A stretch of DNA of 40,284 nucleotides from an uncultured Hyphomonadaceae bacterium (GTDB taxonomy: Bacteria > Pseudomonadota > Alphaproteobacteria > Caulobacterales > Hyphomonadaceae): positions 1-40,284 of the forward strand of contig CAJXOF010000021.1 of the NCBI GenBank assembly GCA_913057945.1. The letters run 5' to 3'. Positions 7,463 to 14,730 of the stretch are shown here, piece after piece. The notes under the pieces were generated by a model, which saw only the letters and a list, made by a program, of their open reading frames with translations, was not told the DNA's origin and searched no databases. Position numbers and translations under genes: made by a program. Each line of letters opens with the position of its first letter. Position 1 is the first letter of the stretch.

Positions 7463-8518
7463 TCACGCCTCGTATGCCGCAGCAAGGTCCGGGTCCTTGG
7501 AGGCGACCAGGTCGGCAAGGTCGGAAATCACCTTGGCCTGTTTCCAGGTCGCGTCGTCCTGCATCTTGCCATCGATCATGGCGACGCCGGACCCGTCCGG
7601 CATGGCCTCAAGGATTTTTCGCGCAAATTTCACTTCTTTCGGATCCGGACTGAAGACGTTCTTGGCAATGGCGATCTGGTTCGGATGCAGGCTCCAGGTT
7701 CCGGAACAGCCGAGGAGGAAGGCATTACGGAATTGCTGTTCGCAAGCCTCCAGGTCCGAAATGTCGCCGAACGGGCCGTAGAAGGCGTTGATGCCAGCCA
7801 TGCGGCATGCATCCACCATGCGGGCGATGGTGTAATGCCACGGGTCTTGCTGCGCATTGGCGCGCGGCGAGCCGTCTTCATTCGGGTCGTCGATGACGCG
7901 GTAGAAGGGGTGGCCGCCGCCAACGCGGGTGGTCTTCATCTTGCGGTCTGCGGCGAGATCTGCCGGGCCCAGGCTGATGCCCTGCATGCGCGGGCTGGCC
8001 AGCGCGATCTCTTCCACGCGAGCCATGCCCTGCGCGGTTTCAAGGATGGCATGGAACAGGATCGGGCGCGTCAGGCCGGCTTTGGCTTCGAGTTGCGCTA
8101 CATATTGGTCGGCAAAGTGGATGTCCCACGGGCCTTCGACCTTTGGCAGCATGATCACGTCCAGCTGGTGGCCGGCTTTCAGGACGAGATCGCTGACATC
8201 TTCCTGAAACCACGGAGAGTTCAGCGGGTTCACGCGGCTCCAGAAGCCGGTGCCCTTGCCTTGCCAGTCATACATGGAGGCCATCTCGATGGCGCCGGCG
8301 CGGGCAGCATCTTTCGCGTCGGCCGGGATTGCGTCTTCGAGATTGGCCAGCATGACGTCCACGCCTTCGGCCATGCTCGGGACCTTGGCGCGCACCTTGT
8401 CGAGATGCGGCGGGACGAAGTGGATCATCCGCTCCAGCCGTACGGGCAGGTCGCGCATCGGGGCAGGCGCGCCGATGGCCAGCGGTTTGAAGAAGTCTCT
8501 AGGTGTTTTCGTGCTCAT
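7463..8518 (-). CDS. HpcH/HpaI-type CoA-ester lyase (malyl-CoA lyase-like)
   Basis: This 351-residue enzyme belongs to the CitE/malyl-CoA lyase branch of the HpcH/HpaI aldolase family. These enzymes split 3-hydroxyacyl-CoA esters such as malyl-CoA or methylmalyl-CoA with Mg2+. The visible active-site residues are Arg95 (WSRVNP), Glu160 (ILETAQG) and Asp187 (LGPADLAAD). FLLGCSGTWSLHPNQ (267-281) is the usual C-terminal signature. A perfect aaggagg lies before the chosen ATG. It is longer than typical Mcl1, and no glyoxylate or ethylmalonyl-CoA genes are near, so the exact substrate stays open. Confidence 0.88.
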   Translation of the reverse strand: MSTKTPRDFFKPLAIGAPAPMRDLPVRLERMIHFVPPHLDKVRAKVPSMAEGVDVMLANLEDAIPADAKDAARAGAIEMASMYDWQGKGTGFWSRVNPLNSPWFQEDVSDLVLKAGHQLDVIMLPKVEGPWDIHFADQYVAQLEAKAGLTRPILFHAILETAQGMARVEEIALASPRMQGISLGPADLAADRKMKTTRVGGGHPFYRVIDDPNEDGSPRANAQQDPWHYTIARMVDACRMAGINAFYGPFGDISDLEACEQQFRNAFLLGCSGTWSLHPNQIAIAKNVFSPDPKEVKFARKILEAMPDGSGVAMIDGKMQDDATWKQAKVISDLADLVASKDPDLAAAYEA

Positions 8519-8582
8519 GCGTTCCTCCTTGTTGCGGCGCAACATAGAGGGCGGTCACATGGCGTCAATCAGTCAGAAAGGC

Positions 8583-9227
8583 TCAGGCCTCTGATTCGAC
8601 CACCGACAGGTTCATGCTGAAGGAACGGCGTTCCCCCGGCGTCTTGAACGGATAGACGCTGTGAAACATGTAGGAGGGAAAGATGTAGAAGTCGCCGACG
8701 CGCGGGCGGATCATGAAATTCGATACGGAGTAATGCGTGTCCGTGCCATGCGCGAACTGGAGATGGCCGTGAGACGGATGATGGTCGAGATCATCCTCGG
8801 CCCATTCCTGGTCGATTCCGTCCGGCAGTTTCAGGTATCCAACACAGGACAGGGCGCAGCCAGTATGAATGTGGAGCGGATTGTACTCATGGGCGTATTG
8901 GCGGACAAACCAGCCCGCCATGACGTTCAGCTCGAACCGCTTGGTCGTATGATCATACTCGCCAAAAGACCCGCGCCGGCTGGCGCGCACATGGTATTCG
9001 ATCAAGGCATTGCCGAGCGCCGCAGCGGTTGCATCGACCAGGGTCTTCGGAAAACGCAGCTCCTGGCGGACCTTACCGACCAGGCTATCGGAATGGTCTT
9101 CCAACTGCTCGCTCATCGACGCGTTCAGATAGTCTACGAGCGTGGGGGGCATGCGCACATAGCCCATCATCGGGCCGAATGGCGTAAAGAATTCCTTGTC
9201 TCCCGTAGGAGTGAAAATTGCAGACAC
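8583..9227 (-). CDS. Putative 2OG-Fe(II) oxygenase
   Basis: The 214-residue protein has the jelly-roll pattern of non-heme iron 2-oxoglutarate oxygenases of the TIGR02466-like type. Candidate iron ligands are His119 or His121 in NPLHIHTGCALS and the distal His189 in FPSYMFHSVYPF. Arg200 or Arg201 in GERRSFSMNL would bind 2-oxoglutarate. It starts 210 bases from the stress-type gene yqaE, in a divergent arrangement, and ends 64 bases before the CoA-ester lyase on the same strand. The substrate is unknown. Confidence 0.75.
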   Translation of the reverse strand: MSAIFTPTGDKEFFTPFGPMMGYVRMPPTLVDYLNASMSEQLEDHSDSLVGKVRQELRFPKTLVDATAAALGNALIEYHVRASRRGSFGEYDHTTKRFELNVMAGWFVRQYAHEYNPLHIHTGCALSCVGYLKLPDGIDQEWAEDDLDHHPSHGHLQFAHGTDTHYSVSNFMIRPRVGDFYIFPSYMFHSVYPFKTPGERRSFSMNLSVVESEA

Positions 9228-9379
9228 AGCGGACTCCCGTCACGCGCCCGCACACATCAGCCGGTACGGTCGAACTACACAAATTGAAACGCCCTCGCTT
9301 GGGGTCTAACCCCGGCCGAGCGGACGGGTCAATCCAATTACCGGATTCCGTCGAGGTACGTTGGGAACAATAGGTCAAT

Positions 9380-9404
9380 GGAACACTTGGCCCGGTCACA
9401 CGTT
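9380..9404 (+). promoter_or_regulatory. EcfG-type general stress promoter of yqaE
   Basis: GGAAC at 9380-9384, a 16-base spacer, then CGTT at 9401-9404 match the alphaproteobacterial EcfG (sigma-EcfG) consensus exactly. The ATG of the Pmp3-like gene is at 9438, so transcription would start about 25-30 bases upstream of it. It is the only perfect match I found by reading both strands of the window. Confidence 0.85.
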
Positions 9405-9437
9405 GCACGGGCAGTCCATTTTGAAAGGAACCCTGTC

Positions 9438-9611
9438 ATGTCACTGCTCATGATCCTGCTCACTATTTTTCTGCCCCCCGTCGCCGTCGCGGTGAAGGAA
9501 GGGATCGGCCTGCAATTCCTGCTCAATGTGCTGCTGACACTCATCGGCTGGTTGCCGGGCGTCGTGCACGCATTTTGGGTGGCATCGCGCGGGTCTGCGA
9601 CCGCAGCCTGA
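9438..9611 (+). CDS. YqaE/Pmp3-family small membrane protein
   Basis: This is a 57-residue protein of the UPF0057/Pmp3 family: two hydrophobic helices around a short loop. Family motifs are clear in LTIFLPPVAVAVKEG, FLLNVLLTLIGWLPG and VVHAFWV. Members sit in the plasma membrane and affect membrane potential or salt and cold tolerance. The start is the ATG after aaagga; an earlier in-frame ATG at 9378 lies inside the EcfG promoter and cannot be used from it. The promoter places this gene in the general stress regulon. It converges on a small membrane-protein gene with a 9-base gap. Confidence 0.92.
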   Translation: MSLLMILLTIFLPPVAVAVKEGIGLQFLLNVLLTLIGWLPGVVHAFWVASRGSATAA

Positions 9612-9620
9612 TCATTCTTC

Positions 9621-9848
9621 TTATTCTTCGGTCGGCGCAGTTTCTGCGTCCGACCGGAAGGCCCGTCGGAAGATGGCCACAGACAGTGCTGCAACGCCAA
9701 TCGCGGTGACGACTTCGCCGCCAATGATGACATTCAGTCCGGCGTGAAGCTCGGACAGGATGGCCCAGGTCATGGTCATCAGCGTGATCGCGGCAATTTC
9801 AGAAATCAGGAATGTGGGGATAATGGCATTGAGGAGGCGTTGCATCAT
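9621..9848 (-). CDS. Small two-helix membrane protein, unknown
   Basis: The family was not recognised. The 75 residues form two likely transmembrane helices (about 8-33 and 40-61), then a basic patch (FRRAFRSD) and an acidic tail, which suggests a cytosolic C-terminus. There are two ATGs in tandem at the start and only a weak Shine-Dalgarno. It lies tail-to-tail with yqaE. It is supported by its hydrophobic pattern and by filling the gap exactly, but it remains a prediction. Confidence 0.6.
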   Translation of the reverse strand: MMQRLLNAIIPTFLISEIAAITLMTMTWAILSELHAGLNVIIGGEVVTAIGVAALSVAIFRRAFRSDAETAPTEE

Positions 9849-9936
9849 AAGTGTCCATTGAGGTTGCGACGAAATCTCGTGGTTTCAGATATCGGGCGAG
9901 CAACGGATTTCGGCAATATGCCAAACTGAGTCTGGC

Positions 9937-10854
9937 CTATATTTTTTGTGCGAGCGGGTGAGCTGTCTCCAGCAACTCCGCCAGCTCGTCGGTCAGAACA
10001 TGTGTGTAGATCTGGGTCGTGGCGATATCCGCATGACCGAGCAGCGTCTGAACGCTCCGTAAATCCGCACCGCCCATAAGCAGATGCGTGGCATAGGCAT
10101 GTCGCAGCGCATGTGGGTGGACACGGTCAGCCCGAAGGTCCGCCTTCAGCGCCAATCCTTCCAATAGTTGACCGAGTCGGCGCCGCGTCAGATGGCCAGA
10201 CTTGCCGCGCGATGGGAATACGAACGGTTCGGCGCGCCCTCTGGCCAGGGAGCCTTCCGGCAGGTGGCTTTCCCGAACCGCCAACCAGTCCGACAGCCCC
10301 CGAAGGGCCGGTCGCCCGAGCGGGCACAATCGTTCCTTGCCACCCTTGCCGCGCACAATCACATCCGTGGTGATCCAGCGGGCTCCCTTGCGTCTCGGCA
10401 ACTGGCCGAGCTTGAGGGACACCAGTTCAGTCGCGCGCAGCCCCGCTCCATAGAGCAGCTCAACAAGGCATTTCAGCCTCAGATCATCACCGCAGGTCTC
10501 GAGGAGATGGCCCATCTCTTCGCGCGACAGGACGTCTGGCACGTCCCGGCCGGGTTTCGGGCCGTCGATCCTGGCGGTTGGGTCGTCCTTGCGGTCGCCT
10601 TCCTCGAACAGGAAGCGGAAGAAGCGCCGGACGGCTGATAGTTTCCGGGCTTGCGTAGACGGCGCCATGCCCCGCTTCGAGAGGTCTCTCAGCCAGCCGG
10701 AAATCTCCTTGCCATCAGCGTCGCATAACGCACCGCTGCAGAATTCCGAGGCGTCCAGCAAGTCGCGACCATAAGCGTCCAGCGTGTTCGCAGACGATCC
10801 GCGCTCGGCGGACATCATCTCAAGGAAGGCTTCGATACGCGCGCGATCAGACAT
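9937..10854 (-). CDS. xerD: Tyrosine site-specific recombinase XerD
   Basis: XerD, with XerC and FtsK, resolves chromosome dimers at dif. The 305 residues have the N-terminal SAM-like domain (about 5-90) and the catalytic domain (about 105-300). All active-site residues are present: Arg140 (YGAGLRATEL), Lys170 or Lys173 (GKGGKER), His248 and Arg251 (HALRHAYATH), His274 (LLGHADI) and Tyr283 (QIYTHV). Their spacing matches XerD rather than phage integrases. In Alphaproteobacteria xerD often lies next to and divergent from aroK; here about 5.7 kb of other genes separate them. Confidence 0.93.
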   Translation of the reverse strand: MSDRARIEAFLEMMSAERGSSANTLDAYGRDLLDASEFCSGALCDADGKEISGWLRDLSKRGMAPSTQARKLSAVRRFFRFLFEEGDRKDDPTARIDGPKPGRDVPDVLSREEMGHLLETCGDDLRLKCLVELLYGAGLRATELVSLKLGQLPRRKGARWITTDVIVRGKGGKERLCPLGRPALRGLSDWLAVRESHLPEGSLARGRAEPFVFPSRGKSGHLTRRRLGQLLEGLALKADLRADRVHPHALRHAYATHLLMGGADLRSVQTLLGHADIATTQIYTHVLTDELAELLETAHPLAQKI

Positions 10855-10899
10855 GGCTCAAGACTGGCACACAGACATTGAAAGGGCGTGAATGACGGA

Positions 10900-11466
10900 T
10901 CAGTCTTTCTTCAGGCCGGCGATCAACAGGTCGACCATGGCGCGGGCGCCCGGCTCCCAATCCGTTTCAGGCGCTACGTAGAAAATGCCGGCTACGGCGC
11001 GCAGCAGGTCAAAGGGATCGGGCACAGCGCGGATGTCCCCCGCCTGTTCGGCGTGACGCACAAGGCGTTCAATGGCGTTGCGCATGATGTCACCCGAATT
11101 GGCATAGAGATGGTCGGCGTTGCCGCCCAGCGCTGCAGCGACCAGCTTCTTGGTAGATAAATAGTCGATGCACACCAGAAGCCATTGGCGGAGAGCTTCG
11201 ACTGGCGACTCTGAAGCGATCAATCGGTCTGCGGCCTCGCCGAGCTGGCCGATCGCCTGACGATAGACTTCCTCGATCAAGGCGTCACGGGTCGGGAAAT
11301 GGCGATACAGCGTGCCGATCCCTACGCCTGCCGTGCGGGCGATTTCCTCAAGGCTTGTCGCGGCGCCATCGCGGGCAAAAGCGCCCTTCGCCGCATCCAG
11401 CAAGCGCAGGCGGTTTCGTTCGGCGTCAGCGCGGGGGCGCTTTTTGGCAACGGGTTTTTCGGGCAC
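10900..11466 (-). CDS. TetR-family transcriptional repressor
   Basis: The 188-residue protein has an N-terminal TetR helix-turn-helix (about 20-65: LLDAAKGAFARDG, SLEEIARTAGVGIGTLYRHF) and a variable C-terminal ligand domain with a long hydrophobic helix set. The start is GTG with aaggaga upstream. It is divergent from the SDR gene, with 142 bases between them that contain a 17-bp dyad within a promoter. It most likely represses the SDR gene, and maybe itself, until a small ligand binds. The ligand is unknown. Confidence 0.93.
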   Translation of the reverse strand: MPEKPVAKKRPRADAERNRLRLLDAAKGAFARDGAATSLEEIARTAGVGIGTLYRHFPTRDALIEEVYRQAIGQLGEAADRLIASESPVEALRQWLLVCIDYLSTKKLVAAALGGNADHLYANSGDIMRNAIERLVRHAEQAGDIRAVPDPFDLLRAVAGIFYVAPETDWEPGARAMVDLLIAGLKKD

Positions 11467-11480
11467 GAGAAAATCTCTCC

Positions 11481-11509
11481 TTGCAAAACGGAGGGTTCCT
11501 CCGTATATG
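11481..11509 (+). promoter_or_regulatory. Promoter with TetR-type operator in the spacer
   Basis: TTGCAA (11481-11486) and TATATG (11504-11509) are 17 bases apart, a good sigma-70-like promoter for the SDR gene. The dyad ACGGAGGGTTCCTCCGT (11488-11504: 7-base arms, 3-base centre) fills the spacer and touches the -10 box. A TetR dimer bound here would block polymerase. Confidence 0.7.
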
Positions 11510-11608
11510 AAACCGGAGGCGCACTATCACTTATCCCGGATTGGCGCCCCGTTCCAGCCCCTTCGGCTTTGTCGGGATCCCTACACATCCATTCCCCAGG
11601 AGACTGCA

Positions 11609-12553
11609 ATGTTCGGAAAAACGTCCACTACTGAAGATGTCCTGTCAGGCGTCGACCTCAACGGCAAGCGCGTGCTCGTTACCGGCGTGTCTTCCGGGCT
11701 CGGCGTCGAGACAGCTCGTGCGCTCGCCGCCCATGGCGCCGAACTTGTCGGCGCGGCGCGCGACCTTGCAAAAGCCGAAAGTGCCCTGGCGGCGGTTGGC
11801 GCGAAGATAGATCTGGTCGAACTGGACCTGGCCTCACTCGACAGTGTGCGCGCCTGTGCCGACGGCCTCAACGCTACCGGCAAGCCATTCGATATCGTCA
11901 TTGCAAATGCAGGCGTCATGGCCACCCCGCCCATGAAGACCTCGGATGGTTTCGAGATGCAGTTCGGCACGAACCATCTCGGCCATTTTACCCTGATCAA
12001 CCGGATCGAACCCCTCATCAAGGATGGCGGCCGGGTGGTGATGCTCTCGTCCGCCGGCCACCGCTTTTCTGACGTGAACCTTGATGATCCGAACTTCGAG
12101 ACCACCGAATACACGCCGTTTGGTGCCTATGGTCGGTCAAAGACGGCCAACATACTGTTTGCGGTGGAATTCGACCGCCGGCACAAGACACGCGGCGTGC
12201 GGGCAACGGCCGTCCACCCGGGTGGCATCCAGACCGAACTTGCCCGTCATATGACGGAAGAAGATCTCAACGCGCTGATCGAGCGGATGGAGGCCCGGAG
12301 GGCTGAGACGGGCGAAGAAGGCTTCCAGTACAAATCCATTCCGCAGGGGGCCGCCACATCGGTTTGGGCCGGAGCTGTGGCAAAAGCTGACGAAGTTGGC
12401 GGGCGCTATTGCGAGGATTGCCATGTCACGACGAGAGTAACCGATGACGCGTTTGATGCGGCGTCGGAAGGGGTGCGTCCCTATGCGCTCGACCCAGACA
12501 ATGCCGCCGCGCTCTGGGCGAAGAGCGAGGAGATGGTCGGAGAGCGCTTCTGA
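11609..12553 (+). CDS. Short-chain dehydrogenase/reductase (retinol dehydrogenase-like)
   Basis: This 314-residue SDR resembles the retinol/WW-domain oxidoreductase-like group. The Rossmann motif TGVSSGLG is at 25-32, NAG at 100-102, the catalytic serine in MLSSAGH (145-151), and Tyr174-Lys178 in AYGRSK. HPGGIQTEL (203-211) follows as usual. It probably reduces or oxidises a hydrophobic alcohol or ketone with NAD(P)H. The ATG is chosen for its aggag site and because the frame upstream runs antisense to the TetR gene. It is likely under control of that repressor. The cysteine pair CEDCHV near 270 is unexplained. Confidence 0.9.
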   Translation: MFGKTSTTEDVLSGVDLNGKRVLVTGVSSGLGVETARALAAHGAELVGAARDLAKAESALAAVGAKIDLVELDLASLDSVRACADGLNATGKPFDIVIANAGVMATPPMKTSDGFEMQFGTNHLGHFTLINRIEPLIKDGGRVVMLSSAGHRFSDVNLDDPNFETTEYTPFGAYGRSKTANILFAVEFDRRHKTRGVRATAVHPGGIQTELARHMTEEDLNALIERMEARRAETGEEGFQYKSIPQGAATSVWAGAVAKADEVGGRYCEDCHVTTRVTDDAFDAASEGVRPYALDPDNAAALWAKSEEMVGERF

Positions 12554-12567
12554 GCCTATGGACGCAT

Positions 12568-12599
12568 CCGCCGCGACACGGATGTTCCTGTCGCGGCGG
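12568..12599. terminator. Strong 11-bp hairpin after the SDR gene, no T-run
   Basis: The arms 12568-12578 and 12589-12599 are perfect complements rich in GC, with a 10-base loop. It starts 15 bases after the SDR stop. No U-rich tail follows on the plus strand, so it may slow or protect the transcript rather than end it by the classic route. Confidence 0.45.
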
Positions 12600-12630
12600 G
12601 TTGCCGTCAGTCTACGGGCTTGCCTGAAAG

Positions 12631-12697
12631 TTCTAATTGAGTGCCCTTCAGTAGCGGTCGCCCCGATCCGTTGAATGCTCTCAGGAAGAGGGGCAGA
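12631..12697 (-). pseudogene. Decayed copy of the 3-prime end of the 534-residue gene
   Basis: This segment repeats the end of the gene at 14731-16335 in the same orientation. Bases 12631-12655 match 14729-14753 at 20 of 25 positions including the TAG stop. Bases 12660-12675 match 14792-14807 exactly (GCCCCGATCCGTTGAA). The next ~21 bases match at about three quarters of positions. A net 34-base deletion and a Trp-to-stop change (GYWKALN becomes RY, stop, RALN) make it non-coding. It lies directly after the stop of the DUF3604 gene. Confidence 0.8.
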
Positions 12698-12709
12698 CCT
12701 GCGGAAAGA

Positions 12710-14665
12710 TCATTCCGGATTCACCCAGATAGGTGAGGTCCATGCGCGCTCCTGAATTAGCGCGGGCATGTTCGGATTGGGCGGTGATCCGTTGCGGACG
12801 GCATCCCATGTCGACCAGCGACAGGATGGGTTCTCCAGAACACGGACATAATAGGCGGCGCGCCGAGACGGGTCATGGTTCGGGTCCGTCCACAAGGTCT
12901 TCAATTCGCCAACGCCACTGCCAGGCTCTGTGGAACAGTTGGATACGTTTACACTGGCGCCATTGTCGGGGCACCGGTGTGTATCCGCATCTGGCTTGGC
13001 GCCGCCAGAGCATGCAGCATCATAGACAACCTCATGCGCCTTGCCCTGGGCATCGCTCCACACTTTGATGATCTGCAAACGCTGCAGCGGAGAGGAAGCC
13101 GGATCCCGGATCGCCCAAGCGAGAATTGAGGGGGGCTGTCCTGTACTGACCAGTTCGCTGCCTTGAGTCACGCCGGTGCGGTAGGCTGCCGACACCAGGT
13201 CCGGATCTGACAACATGGCCTGTTCAAATCCGTATCCGGCGAACATGCGCGCTTTTATACGCGGCCCGGAGGTGCCGAACGTCTCCTTGCGACGAATGGC
13301 ATCGAAAATGGCTTCACGCGTATTTTCGTCAGCCCATACGCCCGCCAGACCAGATGCGCTGTACTTGCCAGCAGACAGCTTGCGTCGCATGCTGGGCTTT
13401 ACCGCGCCGGGCGGCAAGCTTTTCAGCGATGCAACACCATCCCAACTGTCCGCACCTTCTGGCGGGACGGAGTGTCGGAATTCCGGATTTGACCCATCTT
13501 GCGGAAACTTGCCGGTAAAGTTCGTTTCATCGAAAGACCCGGCGCCGATATGTGTATCGCTGGAGCCAATGAAGCCGAATTTGTAGGGGTTGAAGTTCTC
13601 TGCTTCTTCGAAACCCAGTCCGCGCGCCAACGCGTTGCGGGCGAAATCTCCGATGTGCGGCGTCGACTTCGCGGCACTTCCTATCAAGGTATCGTAGATC
13701 TCGAAATTCGCCCATTCATCATTAGGAGAAAGCGCTGGGTGAGTTTCGGACGTGCCCTTGACCTGCGTAATTTCGATGACGGGTTCGTTGCGCATGCGGG
13801 TGAGGGCATAGTTTGCGGTCAATTGACCCCCTTCATAAGTCTCGGACGCAAACATTTCGCCATTTGATGCGTTGGAATTGTGTGGGATGGACATGACATC
13901 CAGACCCTCAGCGCGCTGTGCATCCATCCAGACCCACAGGTCTTCCGGATTGGGAGAATCGAGGGTCGAGAACAGCCGGTCAGGCGCGGCTCCCCGAAAT
14001 ATGACGTTGCGGTGCAGGTTGGCAGCGGCCGGAATTTCGGAGTCCATGACCTGTGTCATGGCGGTGAATTCGTAACCGGAGAAGGCGGTGAACTTGCCCG
14101 GCTCATTATGGCGTTCGGCCGTTTCAACATTCTTTGCCCAAGCGGAGTCGATGACTTCTCGGTCGTAGATCTCTTCCACTTCTTCGCCCGTCACAATGGT
14201 GATGCCCACATTCTGGAATGACTGGGCGGGGTTCGTCGCGTCCGGTCCGAATACGGATTTTGCGAAACTCGTGCGCGACAGATTCGTGCCGGGTGTGGCC
14301 ATGACCGGCATGATGCCGAGATATTCGCCATGATCCGTGACGGCGAGAAAATCGAGCGGACTGTCCAGCTGGATCTCGTAGCCGCCGTCTGTGATTAATT
14401 TCTCGCCCTTTGCATAGCGATATGCGTCATCGGGCGTTGCTCGGACGGACGATATGAAGGCATCAAAAGACTGTCCCGTATGGACATGCAGATCGCCAAA
14501 CAGCGCGGTCCTGTCGGACGGATCAATTGACGGTGTGCTCGTCGTGACATTCGCGATCGGCGCTTCGGCTGACGCGGATGCCTCCGGTTGTGTTTTGACC
14601 GGTGTGCCACATGCTGAAGCTGCAAGTGCCAGAGCAGACGCCCCGGCTAGTATGGATACCCTCAT
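12710..14665 (-). CDS. DUF3604 PHP-like putative metal-dependent lipoprotein
   Basis: The 651-residue protein matches the DUF3604 family, distant relatives of PHP metal-dependent phosphoesterases; no activity is established. Metal-binding motifs are visible: GDLHVHTG (57-64, His60 and His62), VTDHGEYLG (109-117), a GYEFTA strand, IPHNSNASNG, and GSSDTHIGAG further on. The N-terminus is a lipoprotein signal with Cys19. The start has gggagga just before the ATG. By eye the DNA is AT-richer than its neighbours (around 50% GC in places). It lies between two direct copies of the end of the 534-residue gene, which suggests a later arrival. Its reaction is unknown. Confidence 0.88.
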   Translation of the reverse strand: MRVSILAGASALALAASACGTPVKTQPEASASAEAPIANVTTSTPSIDPSDRTALFGDLHVHTGQSFDAFISSVRATPDDAYRYAKGEKLITDGGYEIQLDSPLDFLAVTDHGEYLGIMPVMATPGTNLSRTSFAKSVFGPDATNPAQSFQNVGITIVTGEEVEEIYDREVIDSAWAKNVETAERHNEPGKFTAFSGYEFTAMTQVMDSEIPAAANLHRNVIFRGAAPDRLFSTLDSPNPEDLWVWMDAQRAEGLDVMSIPHNSNASNGEMFASETYEGGQLTANYALTRMRNEPVIEITQVKGTSETHPALSPNDEWANFEIYDTLIGSAAKSTPHIGDFARNALARGLGFEEAENFNPYKFGFIGSSDTHIGAGSFDETNFTGKFPQDGSNPEFRHSVPPEGADSWDGVASLKSLPPGAVKPSMRRKLSAGKYSASGLAGVWADENTREAIFDAIRRKETFGTSGPRIKARMFAGYGFEQAMLSDPDLVSAAYRTGVTQGSELVSTGQPPSILAWAIRDPASSPLQRLQIIKVWSDAQGKAHEVVYDAACSGGAKPDADTHRCPDNGASVNVSNCSTEPGSGVGELKTLWTDPNHDPSRRAAYYVRVLENPSCRWSTWDAVRNGSPPNPNMPALIQERAWTSPIWVNPE

Positions 14666-14730
14666 AATTCCTCCCGTTTTCGTCCACCATCAGCCTTCTG
14701 AAGGCAAGATCAACGAAATTCGGGAAGTTT

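Noticed and set aside
9937..10854. XerD as a phage or island integrase
   Set aside because: Length, active-site spacing and the nearby aroK-aroB cluster fit the housekeeping XerD.
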